Source: Vitrella brassicaformis | Taxonomy: Eukaryota; Sar; Vitrellaceae | Direction of reading: 5' to 3' | DNA: 48,396 nt | NCBI GenBank assembly: GCA_001179505.1 | Contig: CDMY01000577.1 | Location: forward strand, 1 to 48,396 | Shown here: positions 1-11,243 of the stretch, one piece after another | Position numbering within the stretch: position 1 is the stretch's first letter | Layout: every line of letters begins with the position of its first letter | Position numbers and translations under genes: made by a program | The notes under the pieces: model-generated | Database searches by the model: none | What the model was told of the DNA's origin: nothing | Seen by the model: only the letters and a program-made list of their open reading frames with translations

Positions 1-354
1 GTGAAACGAGCAGCAGAACCAAACATAATACCGTCTGGCCAGTTACCCCTGGCCAGAGCCCAGGGAGATACCCGCTTTCTTAGGTAGCTTCGTGAAACGG
101 AGCCTACTATTCTAGCGGAAGCCCAACGCCATAGCGTTAGGCAGACTGGGTCTTTCCAAAGCGAAAAGACTCTGACTCCATCTGCTTGGTCATCAACTAC
201 TCTACCAGCAACCTGAGCACGCTATTTATCCGACATGTCTTTTCGTCCTTCTCGAGATTCATATGCGAGCTTAGCCAACAAAACAGCCCGGCAAAAGAGG
301 TATCTGCGCAGTTAGCGTTCTCTGGGTTGCAGCGCAGAGGGGACAATACCAACG
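1..354. other. Non-coding segment with several short hairpins
   Basis: No convincing coding exon is seen. The segment holds several short self-complementary elements. One is a perfect 5-bp stem with a 4-base loop (AACGC-CATA-GCGTT, near 126-140). Another is a repeated palindromic octamer CTGGCCAG (near 35-56). A TCTTT/AAAGA pair lies near 152-171, and an imperfect pairing flanks the TGAA at about 93. The octamer GTGAAACG occurs at position 1 and again near 91. It could be the end of a structured RNA or a small repeat element cut by the window edge. I do not recognise it. The last bases are probably the 5' UTR of the next gene. Confidence 0.3.
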
Positions 355-1645
355 ATGTCTGTCGTGAAGATCTTCCGATCGGTACGCAAAATCACGGTGC
401 CGCCGCCTCCTTTCGTTCATCGTTCAGTATCTTCCCGTGATGTGCGTGCAGGATCTGCCCAAGAAGGATCAGAAGTTCGTGCGCGACGCCATCGTCGCGC
501 TCGACGAGCAGCTGCGGCTCAACACCAAGGATGGACGTGTGGACCCCCGGGCAGATGAGTTCGCCGCTGCCATTCAGCGAGTGCTCGACAAGCGATTCCA
601 GCCCTCGTTCCACGTGCTCGTCGGCTTCGGCACACAGCTGGGCTATGCACTCAAGTATCGGCCAGGCACTATGGGCCTATTCCGGCTGAATGAGACCACC
701 GTGCTGGTCTACAAGAGCCCACGAGTAGAGATCCTGCCGAGTGGACGGGTGGCTGGTGCGCCGAGCGACCCGGCAGCGCCGCACAGCGAAGAATATGGCG
801 CGTCTAGGACAGGTACACATACAAGGGAAGAAGGGACAGGAATGAGCCAAGAAGCGCCCAGCTGATGTGTTCGTATCGCAGATAGTGGTGCCACTCCTGC
901 AGAGGACGACAGCAGAGAGGATGGATCTCCTGGCGGCAAGCGCATCAGAGTGGTGGAGGCCTCACCCGACCCAGATGACCAGGACAGCCCCGCCAGCTGT
1001 GCCGTCAAGCGGGCGCTCTCCATTGTCACTCAGCGCGTCAAGACTGAGGACACCAAGGACTTCCAGCTGCTTGCACAGGAGGTCAGGCGGCAGCTGACGG
1101 ACCAGCTGGGCCCCATATGGCACGTCATGGTGGGGAGGGACTTCGTCACGTGCCGCCCCAAGGGGTGCCGGAGCTATCTGCTGCTGCAGTGGGGCAGGCA
1201 TCGCGTGCAGTGCTACCAGCATGAGCAGGGGGCGTCGCAAGGGGGGCTGCTCGGGCTCATGATGAAGGGCGACATGTGGGGCTTTGTGACCTTCCTGGCC
1301 ATGGTGCTCTTCTTTCTCGTGCTCACTTTTCGGAAGCAGCTGTGCGGTGTGAATGCGGTGGAGATCCCGAGCGACTTTGGCATCGTGGGCACCATCCTCA
1401 CCGACATATATCGCACGTAAGGCTTGGGGACGGGAGATGGAGGGATGGAGGGAGGGGCACAGAGAGAGACGCACAAGCATTGACGCCCCTTTGCGCTGTG
1501 TTTGTGTGTTTGTGTGTGTGCGTGTGTGTTTCTGGGCAGTGTGTGTTCGGAGGCGGCGTCAGACGTGCTGCTGTTCGGTCTGTTCGTGCTCTTCGTCGCA
1601 TCCATGGCCATGAAGTTCGTCAAGGCCAGAATGAAGAGGGAGTGA
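355..1645 (+). CDS. Tandem LC8-type dynein light chain domains with C-terminal membrane anchors
   Basis: Four exons (355-381, 452-812, 882-1416, 1540-1645) join in phase to 342 residues. Residues about 10-100 and 170-245 each resemble the LC8 dynein light chain fold. The second keeps the WHVMVGRDF stretch (209-217), like the WHCIVGRNF of LC8; the first has FHVLVGFG. An acidic, Ser/Pro-rich linker (about 115-165) separates them. A strongly hydrophobic stretch (about 262-280) and a second near residues 318-335 look like membrane spans. Classical LC8 is a single soluble domain of about 90 residues that acts as a dimerising hub for dynein and many other clients. A tethered tandem copy with anchors would place such a hub on a membrane (inference). 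The start at 355 is chosen because it gives a short first exon with a clean GTACGC donor. The domain calls rest on pattern recognition. Confidence 0.75.
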
Positions 1646-2256
1646 TGCGCTGATGGCCGGCTTTTCGCTGAAATAAGGCATTGGTGCATATTTGTGCTGT
1701 GTGAGCGACAGCCGTACCCAGTTGCGGGAATCACACACACCAGTTGCGGGAATCACAAACCGCTGATCAAGCAGAGGGGCGAACGACAATTGTGACAGGC
1801 GGTGGTTGGTGGGGGTAGCTGTCTGAATGTGTTTTAGTTTGGCCGCCAGGGGCAGCACGGAGGGTGGGGAGCTTTCTGCCATGGCAATCCAATCTGCTCA
1901 GCGATGCGTGGCTATGTAAATGGACCGTACAAATGCCTACCACACTTCATCGTGGTACCATGCCACATGGGAGCATTTCAGCGTATCTGTGAAGACAGAG
2001 TCCATCCGTCGATCACCAATGTACGCACAGGGAGGGCAGCCATCGCTCAGCCATGAAAGTACGCACACTTCGACAGGCGGAGGGGGGCGGGGACGCAGCG
2101 GCATCCAACACCTATGCGTCAATCGAAACCTGCCTGCCTGCCTGCCTGCCTCTCGTCTGGTCCGCATGTGTGGTTGCTCATTGCCAAAGAAAGAGTGTTG
2201 GCTGTCAGGAAATAGAAAGAGGGAGTCCGATGCCCATACAAACAAAATCACCTACG
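1646..2256. other. Intergenic spacer
   Basis: Spacer between the LC8 gene and a minus-strand gene fragment. It holds a 13-base direct repeat (CAGTTGCGGGAAT, near 1719 and 1741) and a short TGCC-repeat stretch (near 2130-2150). Open frames here are short and lack supporting splice signals. Confidence 0.5.
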
Positions 2257-2624
2257 CTAGTATACATGCTCCATACAAAGAAGCAACCCCAACTGATCCA
2301 ACCCTACCCCTGCGTCGCTCTCCAGCATAGGGTAGGCCGCCCACTGCGCCGCATTCGGTGCCAGCAGAGAGACAAACGTCCATGTGCCTGTGAGGCAGCC
2401 CTTCCCATTCTCACCTTGAAGTCACTGTCCATTGCACGCAACCGCTTCACGCACCGATAAAGCTGTTCATGGGGCTCTTGAAGGTCTGTGCTGTGACTGT
2501 GTTGCTCTTGGTCGCCTCCCGACCAGAGTGAATCTGCCACACAAAGTGAACGCAGACAGGCGGCCGCTGCTTGTACCCATTCACGCGCAGATGTGTCTCT
2601 ACCTGGTCGTTGAACAACGAGGAC
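2257..2624 (-). CDS. Probable 3' part of an unrecognised gene
   Basis: Two minus-strand blocks read as plausible exons. About 2455-2624 encodes a stretch containing HLRVNGYKQRPPVCVHFVWQ. After a 67-base GT-AG intron (2388-2454), 2257-2387 encodes GTWTFVSLLAPNAAQW and ends in TAG. The phases agree (phase 1). Upstream, up to about 3030, there are further protein-like pieces, for example NDNSILVIYK and VTEVVITVADK. These lie in different frames with in-frame stops, and I could not join them into one reading frame. The gene may therefore have more small exons upstream or be decaying. The family is not recognised and no function is proposed. Confidence 0.35.
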
Positions 2625-3238
2625 GCCCCTGCCGACGGACTGGCTCTGGTCTGTTCGCCACGAAAAGGGAGTTGTCGAAGTTGACCTCTCCGTCAGCTCA
2701 AACTGAATGGGCGACCTTATCGGCCACCGTGATGACAACTTCCGTGACATTTTCTCGGTCGACTCCTGCCTTCACAGCTTGTAGATGACGAGAATGGAGT
2801 TGTCGTTGATCCACTGAGAGCCCAGCTGGGCGGCGCGCCACCCACATTGGCAAACTCTAGCGCCTGAGGCGCGGCCGCTATCACGATGTGCTTCCCATAG
2901 GACCCAGCCTGCCAAATCTCCCTCACCTGCAGTGACCCCTTGCGAAGGAGGCTGTGTCCAGCTGTTCGAGAGGAGGAAAACGGAGAAGGAAGGGTCGAGG
3001 GTCTGGGTTTCAGGGTTCGTTCGGCTCGCATTTCCGGAGGTTGGCGCTGAATGCAGCCCAGATGCTTGAGCAGCCGTGGTTGCGGTGGTTTAGCTTGGTG
3101 GTAGAAAACACTGCAACTTTCCCAAATCCTGAAACACGGTCAGCTGGATACTCGGGATGTCATCTACCTCCCTCTCCTCTCCTTTCTCCCGCGCACGATC
3201 TCCATGAATGCAGGTAGTTACCCTATCGCAACAACAAC
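2625..3238. other. Spacer with scattered coding-like pieces
   Basis: On the minus strand this holds short coding-like pieces that may belong to the gene ending at 2257. The last part is probably the 5' UTR and promoter of the S74 repeat gene. No promoter motif could be assigned. Confidence 0.3.
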
Positions 3239-6200
3239 ATGGATAGACAATGGATGAGGAGCGAGAAATGCCAGCGTGAATGGCGCAGGGGTCGGTCAGT
3301 GTGGGGTACGTGGTGGTTATCTGGGTTGCTGCTGCTGCTGATCCTGCCCGGGAGCAATGCATGGTCGGCGGCAACCACTGCTGGCCATTTGCAGTGGGCG
3401 CAAGTGACTTCGAGGTCTCCTCTGTGTGTGTTATTTCCATCAGGATGTTGGTATCGAAGGAGGGAGAGATCACGCTCCTTGGGCCTGTCGATATCAGTAA
3501 GCACACGCTACACGTCCTCATGCGTCGTCCTCCTCTGGGTGTATGTGTGTCTGAACCATTCATTCCAGACCCATCGTACACCACATCACGGCTGTCCTTC
3601 AAGAACGCCGGCGTACGTCAGTGGGACCTATATAACGATGCCACCAATCGTTTCAGGATCCGCAATACGGATCAAATCGACTACCTTACGCTATCTACTG
3701 CCGCCCTGTCCATTCTCAACGCAGCAGAGCTCGGCAGCACGCTGTGGGTGGAAAAGATGGCTACTATGGGTTCTGAGCTGTCCGTCAGGATGAGGACAGA
3801 CTTGGGATCGACACTGTCGCTGCACAACTATGCGGAGCTGGGCAGCAGCTTGTCGGTGCGATCTTACACTCGCCTGGGTTCCACATTGTCGGTCAGAGGT
3901 CGGTCGGTGTTTCATGCTGCCGTCTCCCTCGTCGATTCTGCGTTGGTCGGGAGCTCTATGTCTGTCAAGGAGTTTGTGCGCCTCGGCCGAAGTCTTTCCG
4001 TGTTCGACGTCGCGCAGATAGGGCGAACTCTTTCGGTGCTTGATATGACAACTATTGGCTCTTCCCTCTCTGTCCAGTCATTTTCTCGCCTGGGCAGCAG
4101 CCTGTCGGTCTACGGAACGGTCCGGTTTGGGTCTTCTTTATCAACGCTGGACTTCGCGCTTCTCGGTAGCTCCCTATCTCTGCGCGGGTCCGCACAATTC
4201 GGGTCGTCTCTCTCCATCCATGGCTCCACTACGGTGGAAGGAGCAATGTCGATTCATGACTTTACTCTGCTGGGCAATTCACTGTCTGTGATGGAGTACG
4301 CTTACCTCGGCAACGTCCTGTCTGTCTATAACCGAGCCGATATCGGCAGCAGTTTGTCGGTGACCAGCTTTCTCGACGTCGGCAGCAGCCTCAGTGTGGC
4401 TTCTTTCAGTCGGCTGGGGTCCTCCTTGAGCGTTTACGGAATGGCTCGGTTGGCGTCTTCGTTGTCGGTGCTTGATTTTCTCTTGTTGGGAAGCAGCCTT
4501 AGCGTGAGAGAATTTGCCCGACTGGGAAGCAGTCTATCACTCAGAAGCTTTGCGCAACTGGGGAGCAGCTTAAGTGTCGTTTCCTTTACGAGACTCGGCT
4601 CATCCATGTCCGTCTTCGGCCTGATGAGACTTGGATCGGCGCTCTCTGTCCTAGACGACATTAATATCGGAAGTTCGCTCAGCCTGCGATCGTTTGGGCG
4701 ACTCGGTTCCACCTTGTCAGTTTATGGCATCGCTAGACTGGGCAGCGCTCTGTCAGTGCTCGACAACGTAGCACTGGGCAGCAGTATAAGTGTTCGCTCA
4801 TTTGGAAGGCTTGGTTCGTCCTTGTCAGTTTACGGCATCGCTAGAATGGGAAGCAGTCTATCAGTCCTCGACAACGTCACTTTAGGTTCTTCTCTCAGTT
4901 TGAGGTCCTTTGTGGACTTCGGATCATCTCTCAGTCTTCAGTCTTTCGGGCGTCTCGGGTCTTCGTTGTCGGTTTTTGGCATTGCAAAGCTCGGAAGCGC
5001 TCTTTCGGTTCTCGACTATGTGGGGCTGGGGAGCAGTTTGAGCGTACGGAGTTTCGTTCAGCTGGGGAGTTCGCTATCACTGAGATCATTTGCGCGTTTT
5101 GGAAGTGGGCTGTCTATCTATGGGTATTCAGCAATGAAAGGCATGCTGTCTATCCAAACGTACACTGGCAAGACAGTTATGTATACCAAGGATGGAGCAG
5201 CTTATGGAGGCAGGCTTATTGGCAACTGGATTCTCGATGAGGTCTTCCCTTTCAGTCTTTCTGTGGCGTCGTACACTATAATTGGAAGCTCCCTGTCATT
5301 GCGAAACTTTGCAAGACTCGGTGCAGACCTTTCTGTCTGGGGTGTGGCGCGTTTGTCCTCAACTTTAAGCGTCTTGGACAACGTAGCACTGGGGAGCAGT
5401 TTGAGCGTGCGGAGCTTCGTGGAGCTGGGGAGTTCGCTATCACTGAGATCGTTTGCAAGAATGGGTGACACTTTGTTTGTGTTCGGCTTGGCCCGTCTCG
5501 CCAGCACCCTGTCCGTATTGGACTCCGTGGAGCTGGGAAGTTCGCTATCACTGAGATCCTTCGCGAGAATGGGTGACACTTTGTCGGTGTTCGGCTTGGC
5601 CCGTCTCGCCAGCACCCTGTCCGTATTGGACTCCGTGGAGCTGGGAAGCTCGCTATCACTGAGATCGTTCGCGAGAATGGGTGACACGTTGTCGGTGTTC
5701 GGCTTGGCCCGTCTCGCCAGCAGCCTTTCCGTATTGGACTCCGTGGAGCTGGGGAGCTCGCTATCACTGAGATCGTTCGCGAGAATGGGTGACACGTTGT
5801 CGGTGTTCGGCTTGGCCCGTCTCGCCAGCAGCCTTTCCGTATTGGACTCCGTGGAGCTGGGAAGCTCGCTATCACTGAGATCGTTCGCGAGAATGGGTGA
5901 CACGTTGTCGGTGTTCGGCTTGGCCCGTCTCGCCAGCACCCTGTCCGTATTAGACTACGTGTCTTTGGGCAGTTCTTTATCTGTCCGTCAGTTTGCATAT
6001 CTTGGCAGCACACTGTCTGTTGAAGACTCATCGACATTCAACAATGTTGAAATCCGCGGTACTTTGAATGTCGTCAGTGGAGCGACCCTTAATCTACAGG
6101 CTGGTTCGACATTCATACTGGATTCTAGCAGTCCGGGGGCGGTCACAATGGATACAACTGCTTGCAGTGTTATCCACGCCAGCGGTTGCAATAGTTCATC

Positions 6201-7592
6201 AGACAGACGACTGAAGAAGGCTATTCAGTCAGTGGAAGTTTATCTTTCGTCGGCTTCCCGTTCTGGGAGGCAGCAATTCTCGAGAAGCAAACGGAACCTT
6301 TCAGTTGTCTCGTCGGGGGATCGTGACAGCGTCGAGCATCTTATCGACAGGTTGCACCCCGTCAAGTTCGAATGGAAACAGGTACACATACGCCTCGTCA
6401 AGAAGCATCACAAATGGTCTATGCTGTGCAGACTCAAGAAGGCATCAAGGGATCGAATAGAGTGCACTTCGGCCTCATAGCGCAAGTCAGCATGCTCTTG
6501 ACCCAATATCCATTCGCCACTTTGCTCTGTCTTCAGGATGTGGCAACTTTGTTGCCTGAAGTTGTCTCAAAGGAACCCAGGACGGGCACATTGAGGATTC
6601 GCTACATGGTGTGTGTACACTCGACAAACGAGAAATCACATAAGGATCGATACAATATGTTGCTGCTCGTAACCATCAGGACTTGATTTCAATTCTTTTG
6701 GAGAGTGCCAAGCGGCTTAATCGTCGTCTCCGGGTATCTGCATTGCAGCAATGAAAAGGCAATCTTCATTTGTTTCCTTACTTGTCGCGGGTCGCAGGTA
6801 ATGGAGCGACAAGTTTCCAGCCTGCACTCCCCCGTGACCGCCCAATATGCTAATACCACAACGACTCCACGACCACCTGATGGCCCGATCGATACAGCAG
6901 TCAACCACCTCAACGCGCCTATGGACGCCCTCTCCTCTTTTTCTCCAAGCAAGCTTTTGTCTTGCCTCACAACTAACAGCACCCATGTGTCTCGGCGTCA
7001 TCCATTAATACTTTCAGTTGAGCGTCGTCTCAAGAGAACAGCAGTACATCTAAGGCATGTCTTCCAGAGGGAGGTGAGATATCTCTTGGCTGCTGTGAAG
7101 GCAAGTAGGTACCGCAAGATTGTCCACTCTGGCCTTCTTCATCGCATCCATGCTTGGGAGAAGCGGACTCCAAGTCTTCAACAGTTAGAACGACCGGCAA
7201 CAACACCTTTGGGTCCCGGAAGACGTAGACGGAGCTCGTTCGATGGCAGGTGGTGGTGGCCATGGAGAATATCGCAGCCCCCAAGCGTGGTTATGCTTAG
7301 GCGATATGCGAGTGAGAGAACGGTTGAGAGGAGAGAGGTCGACACTGTCAAGTCGCTGAGACGCAGGATGGACGACGACATCGTAAGGCGGCATAGTGAA
7401 GAGATTCGGCAGCTCAAGAAAGAGACAACGCGTCAGAATGAAGAGGTCACGTCACTGAAGGAACAGATCAGGCGACAGGAAGAAGAGACTAGGTTGCTCA
7501 AAGAGCAGCTGAAATCTCTTCTAACCTGGCAAGCCTCCTCTTTGCGCGCGCCAGCGCACGATGATTATACACGTGAGGAGGCACCACGATGA
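3239..7592 (+). CDS. Secreted GSSLSV-repeat protein with C-terminal peptidase S74 domain and coiled coil
   Basis: Seven exons (3239-3393, 3444-3496, 3569-6381, 6432-6485, 6537-6608, 6680-6733, 6798-7592) join in phase to 1331 residues. The start at 3239 gives a hydrophobic signal peptide (WLSGLLLLLILPGSNAWS). The first donor could also be at 3415. Most of the protein is about 60 tandem 12-residue units of the type LGSSLSVRSFAR, a pattern suited to a beta-solenoid or fibre. The C-terminal part matches peptidase S74, the self-cleaving trimerisation chaperone of phage tail spikes, also found in the eukaryotic factor MYRF. SDRRLKK places Ser947 and Lys952 five residues apart, as in the catalytic Ser/Lys pair. 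It is followed by HLIDRLHPVKFEWKQ, FGLIAQDVATLLPEVV and DLISILLESAKRLNRRL, rejoined across introns. The last exon adds a basic region and a coiled coil (residues about 1240-1310). Likely role (inference): a trimeric surface or extracellular fibre that assembles through S74 and is then cleaved before Ser947. Confidence 0.88.
3700..6030 (+). repeat. 12-residue (36-bp) GSSLSV coding repeat array
   Basis: About 60 degenerate 36-bp units coding for a 12-residue motif with consensus [LM]G[SD][ST]LSV plus five variable residues. Units alternate in types (RSFAR, YGIAR/FGLAR, LDNVA/LDSVE), giving a 36-residue super-repeat in the second half. An interruption of about 30 residues at about 5150-5260 breaks the array. 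Confidence 0.9.
5422..5961 (+). repeat. Five near-identical 108-bp tandem copies
   Basis: Inside the S74 gene, a 108-bp block (three 12-residue units: RSFAR, FGLAR, LDSVE types) is repeated about five times with only a few base changes, starting near 5422, 5530, 5638, 5746 and 5854. The near-identity implies recent unequal crossing-over or slippage, unlike the diverged units upstream. Length variation between strains or assemblies would be expected. Confidence 0.9.
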
Positions 7593-9024
7593 TGTGGCGA
7601 GACAGCCTCTGCTTGTCGTCATATACTATATAATCGGTGTGTATGCTGTACAGTCATTATCATGCCTTTCGACAATTGCAATTGTGTGATGCAATTGAAT
7701 TTGTACAGTCAACTTCGTACCGTATTTGTACGGGGCAGTTGTGTATGTGGGTCAGCTGGGCTGAATCACTCTGTACACAGTCAAAAATGGGTTAGATAAC
7801 CTGGTCACCTCCCAAAGAGACTCAAATCACACCACCAGGGCGGAACAAGTGCAAAACCAGACAGGGCCCCCAACGGAAAAACCCGCTGCCCCATGCACTA
7901 AACCGGGCCTTTGCAATTGGAGAAGTGGGTTTTGGAGGCAGAAAACTGAGTTTCGGCTGTGTATGAGTTCGACTACAGATGTGTATGAATTCGACTTCAA
8001 ACTCTGAAGGATCTGTTTTAATGCGTGTGTTGACTGTTTTGCTCTGGTCTGTGAGTCCCACCAGAGCAAGACAGTCACATCAGCATGCATATATACACCC
8101 AAGAAACCCCCCGCTAGGCAGAAAATAAAACAGTAAGTATCCACTTCCCCTCCTTCCCCCTTGGCCTTTGCTGAATACATCAATGTCATTCGCTGTCCCA
8201 CCTTGACTCATGCACCGGCTCGCCTTGGCTATCGAACTCAGATACCCTCCCCGTCCGGATTGATCGATACAACAAGGTAGAAAGGGGCGACGAGCCCACC
8301 CATCCATTTACATCCGCACTTTGTACATGGCGAGACTGGTCGCCCCTTACGCGGAGGCAAGGCAGATGTTGGTTGTCCAGCACAAACGTCAAAGGCGAGT
8401 AGCCACATTCGGGCGTCGAGCAGATCGTCGAATCAGCATCATCTGCAGGGCAACGCAGATCTCGCCTCCAACACCTTTGCAAGCTCCTAACACACGCACG
8501 CGAGGGACCGAGGAGAACAGAAGGACGCCCAATGAATGCGTGAAGCGGACGTCTCTTTCCCTGTGGGGCCGCTCTTGAGGTCCGAGGTGAGGCCCGAGAT
8601 GGTGATGTTGCGCTTCTTCACCATCAGCCGACACGCATTCACACACTCTCACCTGAATGAACACCACACACACACACACAGAAGCATTGCACACATTTAC
8701 CCCGCCTATGCATTTAGGGGCGGTCAATAGGCGCCACTCTCAAGGTCTTACCTGCGCATACTCACTTCTGCACGCGCTCTGCATGTATGCACTTGGTGCT
8801 GTTACACAGAGTGCAGACGAATCGCCAATCCCGCGGCAGCTGTTTTCGGAGCTGCCTCTCTTCACTTCCTCACCCAGATCTGACGAATCGCCAGGCACAC
8901 AAGCACCCTCAAGCTTTTATTGCTTGTGCAGATCGTCGATCGGCAGATCTGCGAGCTTTTTCCAAAGGAAGGCATTTCCTCCCCCTCTCCCCCCCCGACT
9001 GAACAAGGCGTGAAGCAGCGGACC
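7593..9024. other. Long spacer with a possible minus-strand exon pair
   Basis: Mostly non-coding. On the minus strand, about 8530-8620 can encode MVKKRNITISGLTSDLKSG and about 8357-8480 a Cys-containing stretch (DADSTICSTPECGYSPLTF) ending at a GTAAGG donor-like site. They join only if a very short 34-base intron is allowed. This may be a small or decaying gene. A (CA)n run lies near 8667-8681. Nothing else is recognised. Confidence 0.25.
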
Positions 9025-11243
9025 ATGTGTTTTCAAAGAATGCTCAGCACTCTTGTCACCCTCATGCACCTCACCATCACCATCTCGCTATCAACACGCC
9101 ATCTATCATCCGCCCTGCGGCCCTCAGTGGCAGATCGGCACCTGCCTGCATTCCAGCTGTCGGCCACTGACGCTCTGCAGATCTTCGGTCGTCTGGCTGG
9201 GGACTTTCGTGGCGAGCGGGGGATCTTTTGTTCGCACATCACGCCGGAGGGGGAGGTCCTATTCCAGGGCAAGGAGAGGGTCACTATGGCCGAATTCCGG
9301 GTCAGAAAGGACGCAGGAAGGAAGGGGTCGATGTGTGTCCTCACATCATCATGTGTCTGTGCCTGTGTGCGCTCAGGACCGGCTTGCCAAGCTGCCATTT
9401 ACATGGTGCGTGGGATGGGAGGGCACGCCACTGGGGGCGAGAGGAATGCACTCGCGTGCGTATGAAATATATGTGCATGTGCCGTGGTGTGTGGCGGTTC
9501 TGAATGTCAGGCCCGCCCTTTCTGACGGTGAGGCGGCCGAGGCCGACACTTTCATGCGCCGCCTGCTCAAGGTCGGTATCGACCCAAAGTTCGACTATAT
9601 CATCTCGGAGGAAAACAGACGGTCGACCAATGAAAGACTCAGGTGGGCAGGCAAGCAATGACAAGGACAGGACGCACTCAGCAGGTGCACACAGATGCTT
9701 GCCTACCTGCTGCCTGCCCTGCCCACTTGTTGCTCAGGTCTGGTCGCGTGAAGCGTTCGAATGCGTTGATGGCTCTGCTTGACCCTAACAAGCGCACGGA
9801 TGAGGAGCGTGTGGAGCGTGCTATTCAGCGAGTCAACGAGTTTATGAGCCTCGACCCGCCAAACCCATATGCCGTCTACGAAGGCAGGACTGAGAAAGGA
9901 AAGACAACCATCTGCATCAGTGTGCTCGTCTGATGTGTGCAGTGTTCGGTCGCTTTGCTGGAATGGACAAGGCACAGTACTTGCACAAGTGAGCAGCGCA
10001 CCACAAGACACATCCGTCCATCCATCCATCCACCCATCGTTTCCCTATCTGTTCGGACGTGACAACCAGGAACCAGTTCGGACGTGTCGTTGAAGCTTGG
10101 GGCAGCGGTGAGGAAGGCCACTCACACACTGCATTCACGCAGTGACATCCCCCATTCATTTGTTTCCTTCTCTCGCCTTTCAGAGGCCGACGGTCTAGAC
10201 TTCCCCAGCTTCCTGGTCTTCTGCGGCGTGCAGGCGGGCGTGGGCAGCGGAGGCAAACTCGTGGGCGCCACACAGAGAGCAAAAGACGCCGGCGAAGATC
10301 CACTCAGGTAGGAACCATCGGCAATGATCCACCCGCAATCCTGCCGACGAACACTCCCTGTGTGGTTTGGCAGCGATCTGTCTTTGACTGAGATCGAGCA
10401 GTTCCGCGCCAAGCTGATGAAGGGGCCTGGGCCTGATGGGGCGCAGGCACTTGAAGACGAGGACGCTTCGGTGTCCGGTGAGGACAGAGCCCAAAAGCTG
10501 GCCGCTGTGCTCAACAGCCCAGCGCCTGAGCTCGGACCCAGCCAAGAGGCAAGCAGCTGCTTGCCTGAGACCTAATGTGAACTTTCTTTCTGCATACACG
10601 CCATGCCGAGCTCTCCTTGTCTTCTGTTGTGTGTGTGTGACAGGTGTCATGGCTGGACACGCGGTGGCGCGAGCAGTTCAATGGTGAGCAGCTGGCGGAC
10701 CTGATAGTGCAGAAGTACGGCGTGCCGTACGTCATCCACCCCAACCGACTTGACTGGATGGGAGGGCGGCGAAAGATGTTCTACCAGATCACGTGGAGAT
10801 ACCTGGGCGAGCCGGGATTTGAAATGACCAAGGTGAGCTGAGCGGGACTCAGACCCGTGTGCGGCTTCGCGTGGGTGTATGGTCGTGTCCGTACGTTTGT
10901 GTGTGCAATGCAGGATCAGTATTTGGATCTGATGGAGACATTGGCGTATCTGTTGGTGCGATGGAACCGAGTCGACCACTTCAGAAACCAAGTGGCAAAG
11001 TCAGCACGCACCACCAACACCCACACCCACTCTCACACACACGTGTGCAGTGCATACGCAAACAAATGATTGATGCGTTGTGTCCACACGTGTGTTGTGT
11101 TGTGTCTGGTGGTGTGCAGGACCCGTAAGGTGCCTGATGCGTACTTCGGTCGTGCGGTGCCTATTGCTCTGGATGTGCCAGAAGAGGAGGTGTCGGTCGC
11201 ACTGCAGGAAATCGACAGGCTACAGGAGCTATTCGGCCTGTGA
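9025..11243 (+). CDS. DUF3067 protein with long N-terminal extension, probably plastid-targeted
   Basis: Eleven exons (9025-9300, 9377-9405, 9511-9642, 9738-9883, 9943-9988, 10070-10107, 10184-10307, 10374-10548, 10644-10832, 10914-10999, 11120-11243) join in phase to 454 residues. The last 130 residues or so match DUF3067, a small family of unknown function known from cyanobacteria and plastid-bearing eukaryotes. The match includes LADLIVQKYGVPY, a WRYLGEPGF segment like the family's MWKYLEQASF, and FGRAVPIALDV like its LGKAVSIPLDL. Cyanobacterial members are little more than this domain; here about 320 residues precede it. The first 40 residues start with a hydrophobic stretch (MLSTLVTLMHLTITISL) followed by a Ser/Arg-rich region, fitting a signal-plus-transit leader for a complex plastid (inference). 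Introns starting at 9884 and 10549 have GC donors. Function unknown. Confidence 0.88.

Noticed and set aside
1-240. tRNA or rRNA gene at the left edge
   Set aside because: No cloverleaf with the conserved GGTTCGAATCC-type arm was found, and no recognised rRNA segment; only unrelated small hairpins.
5202-6037. Long antisense open frames of about 250 codons on the minus strand
   Set aside because: They are mirror images of the 36-bp and 108-bp coding repeats of the S74 gene. The repeat period is a multiple of three, which keeps all frames open. The repetitive translations have no independent support.
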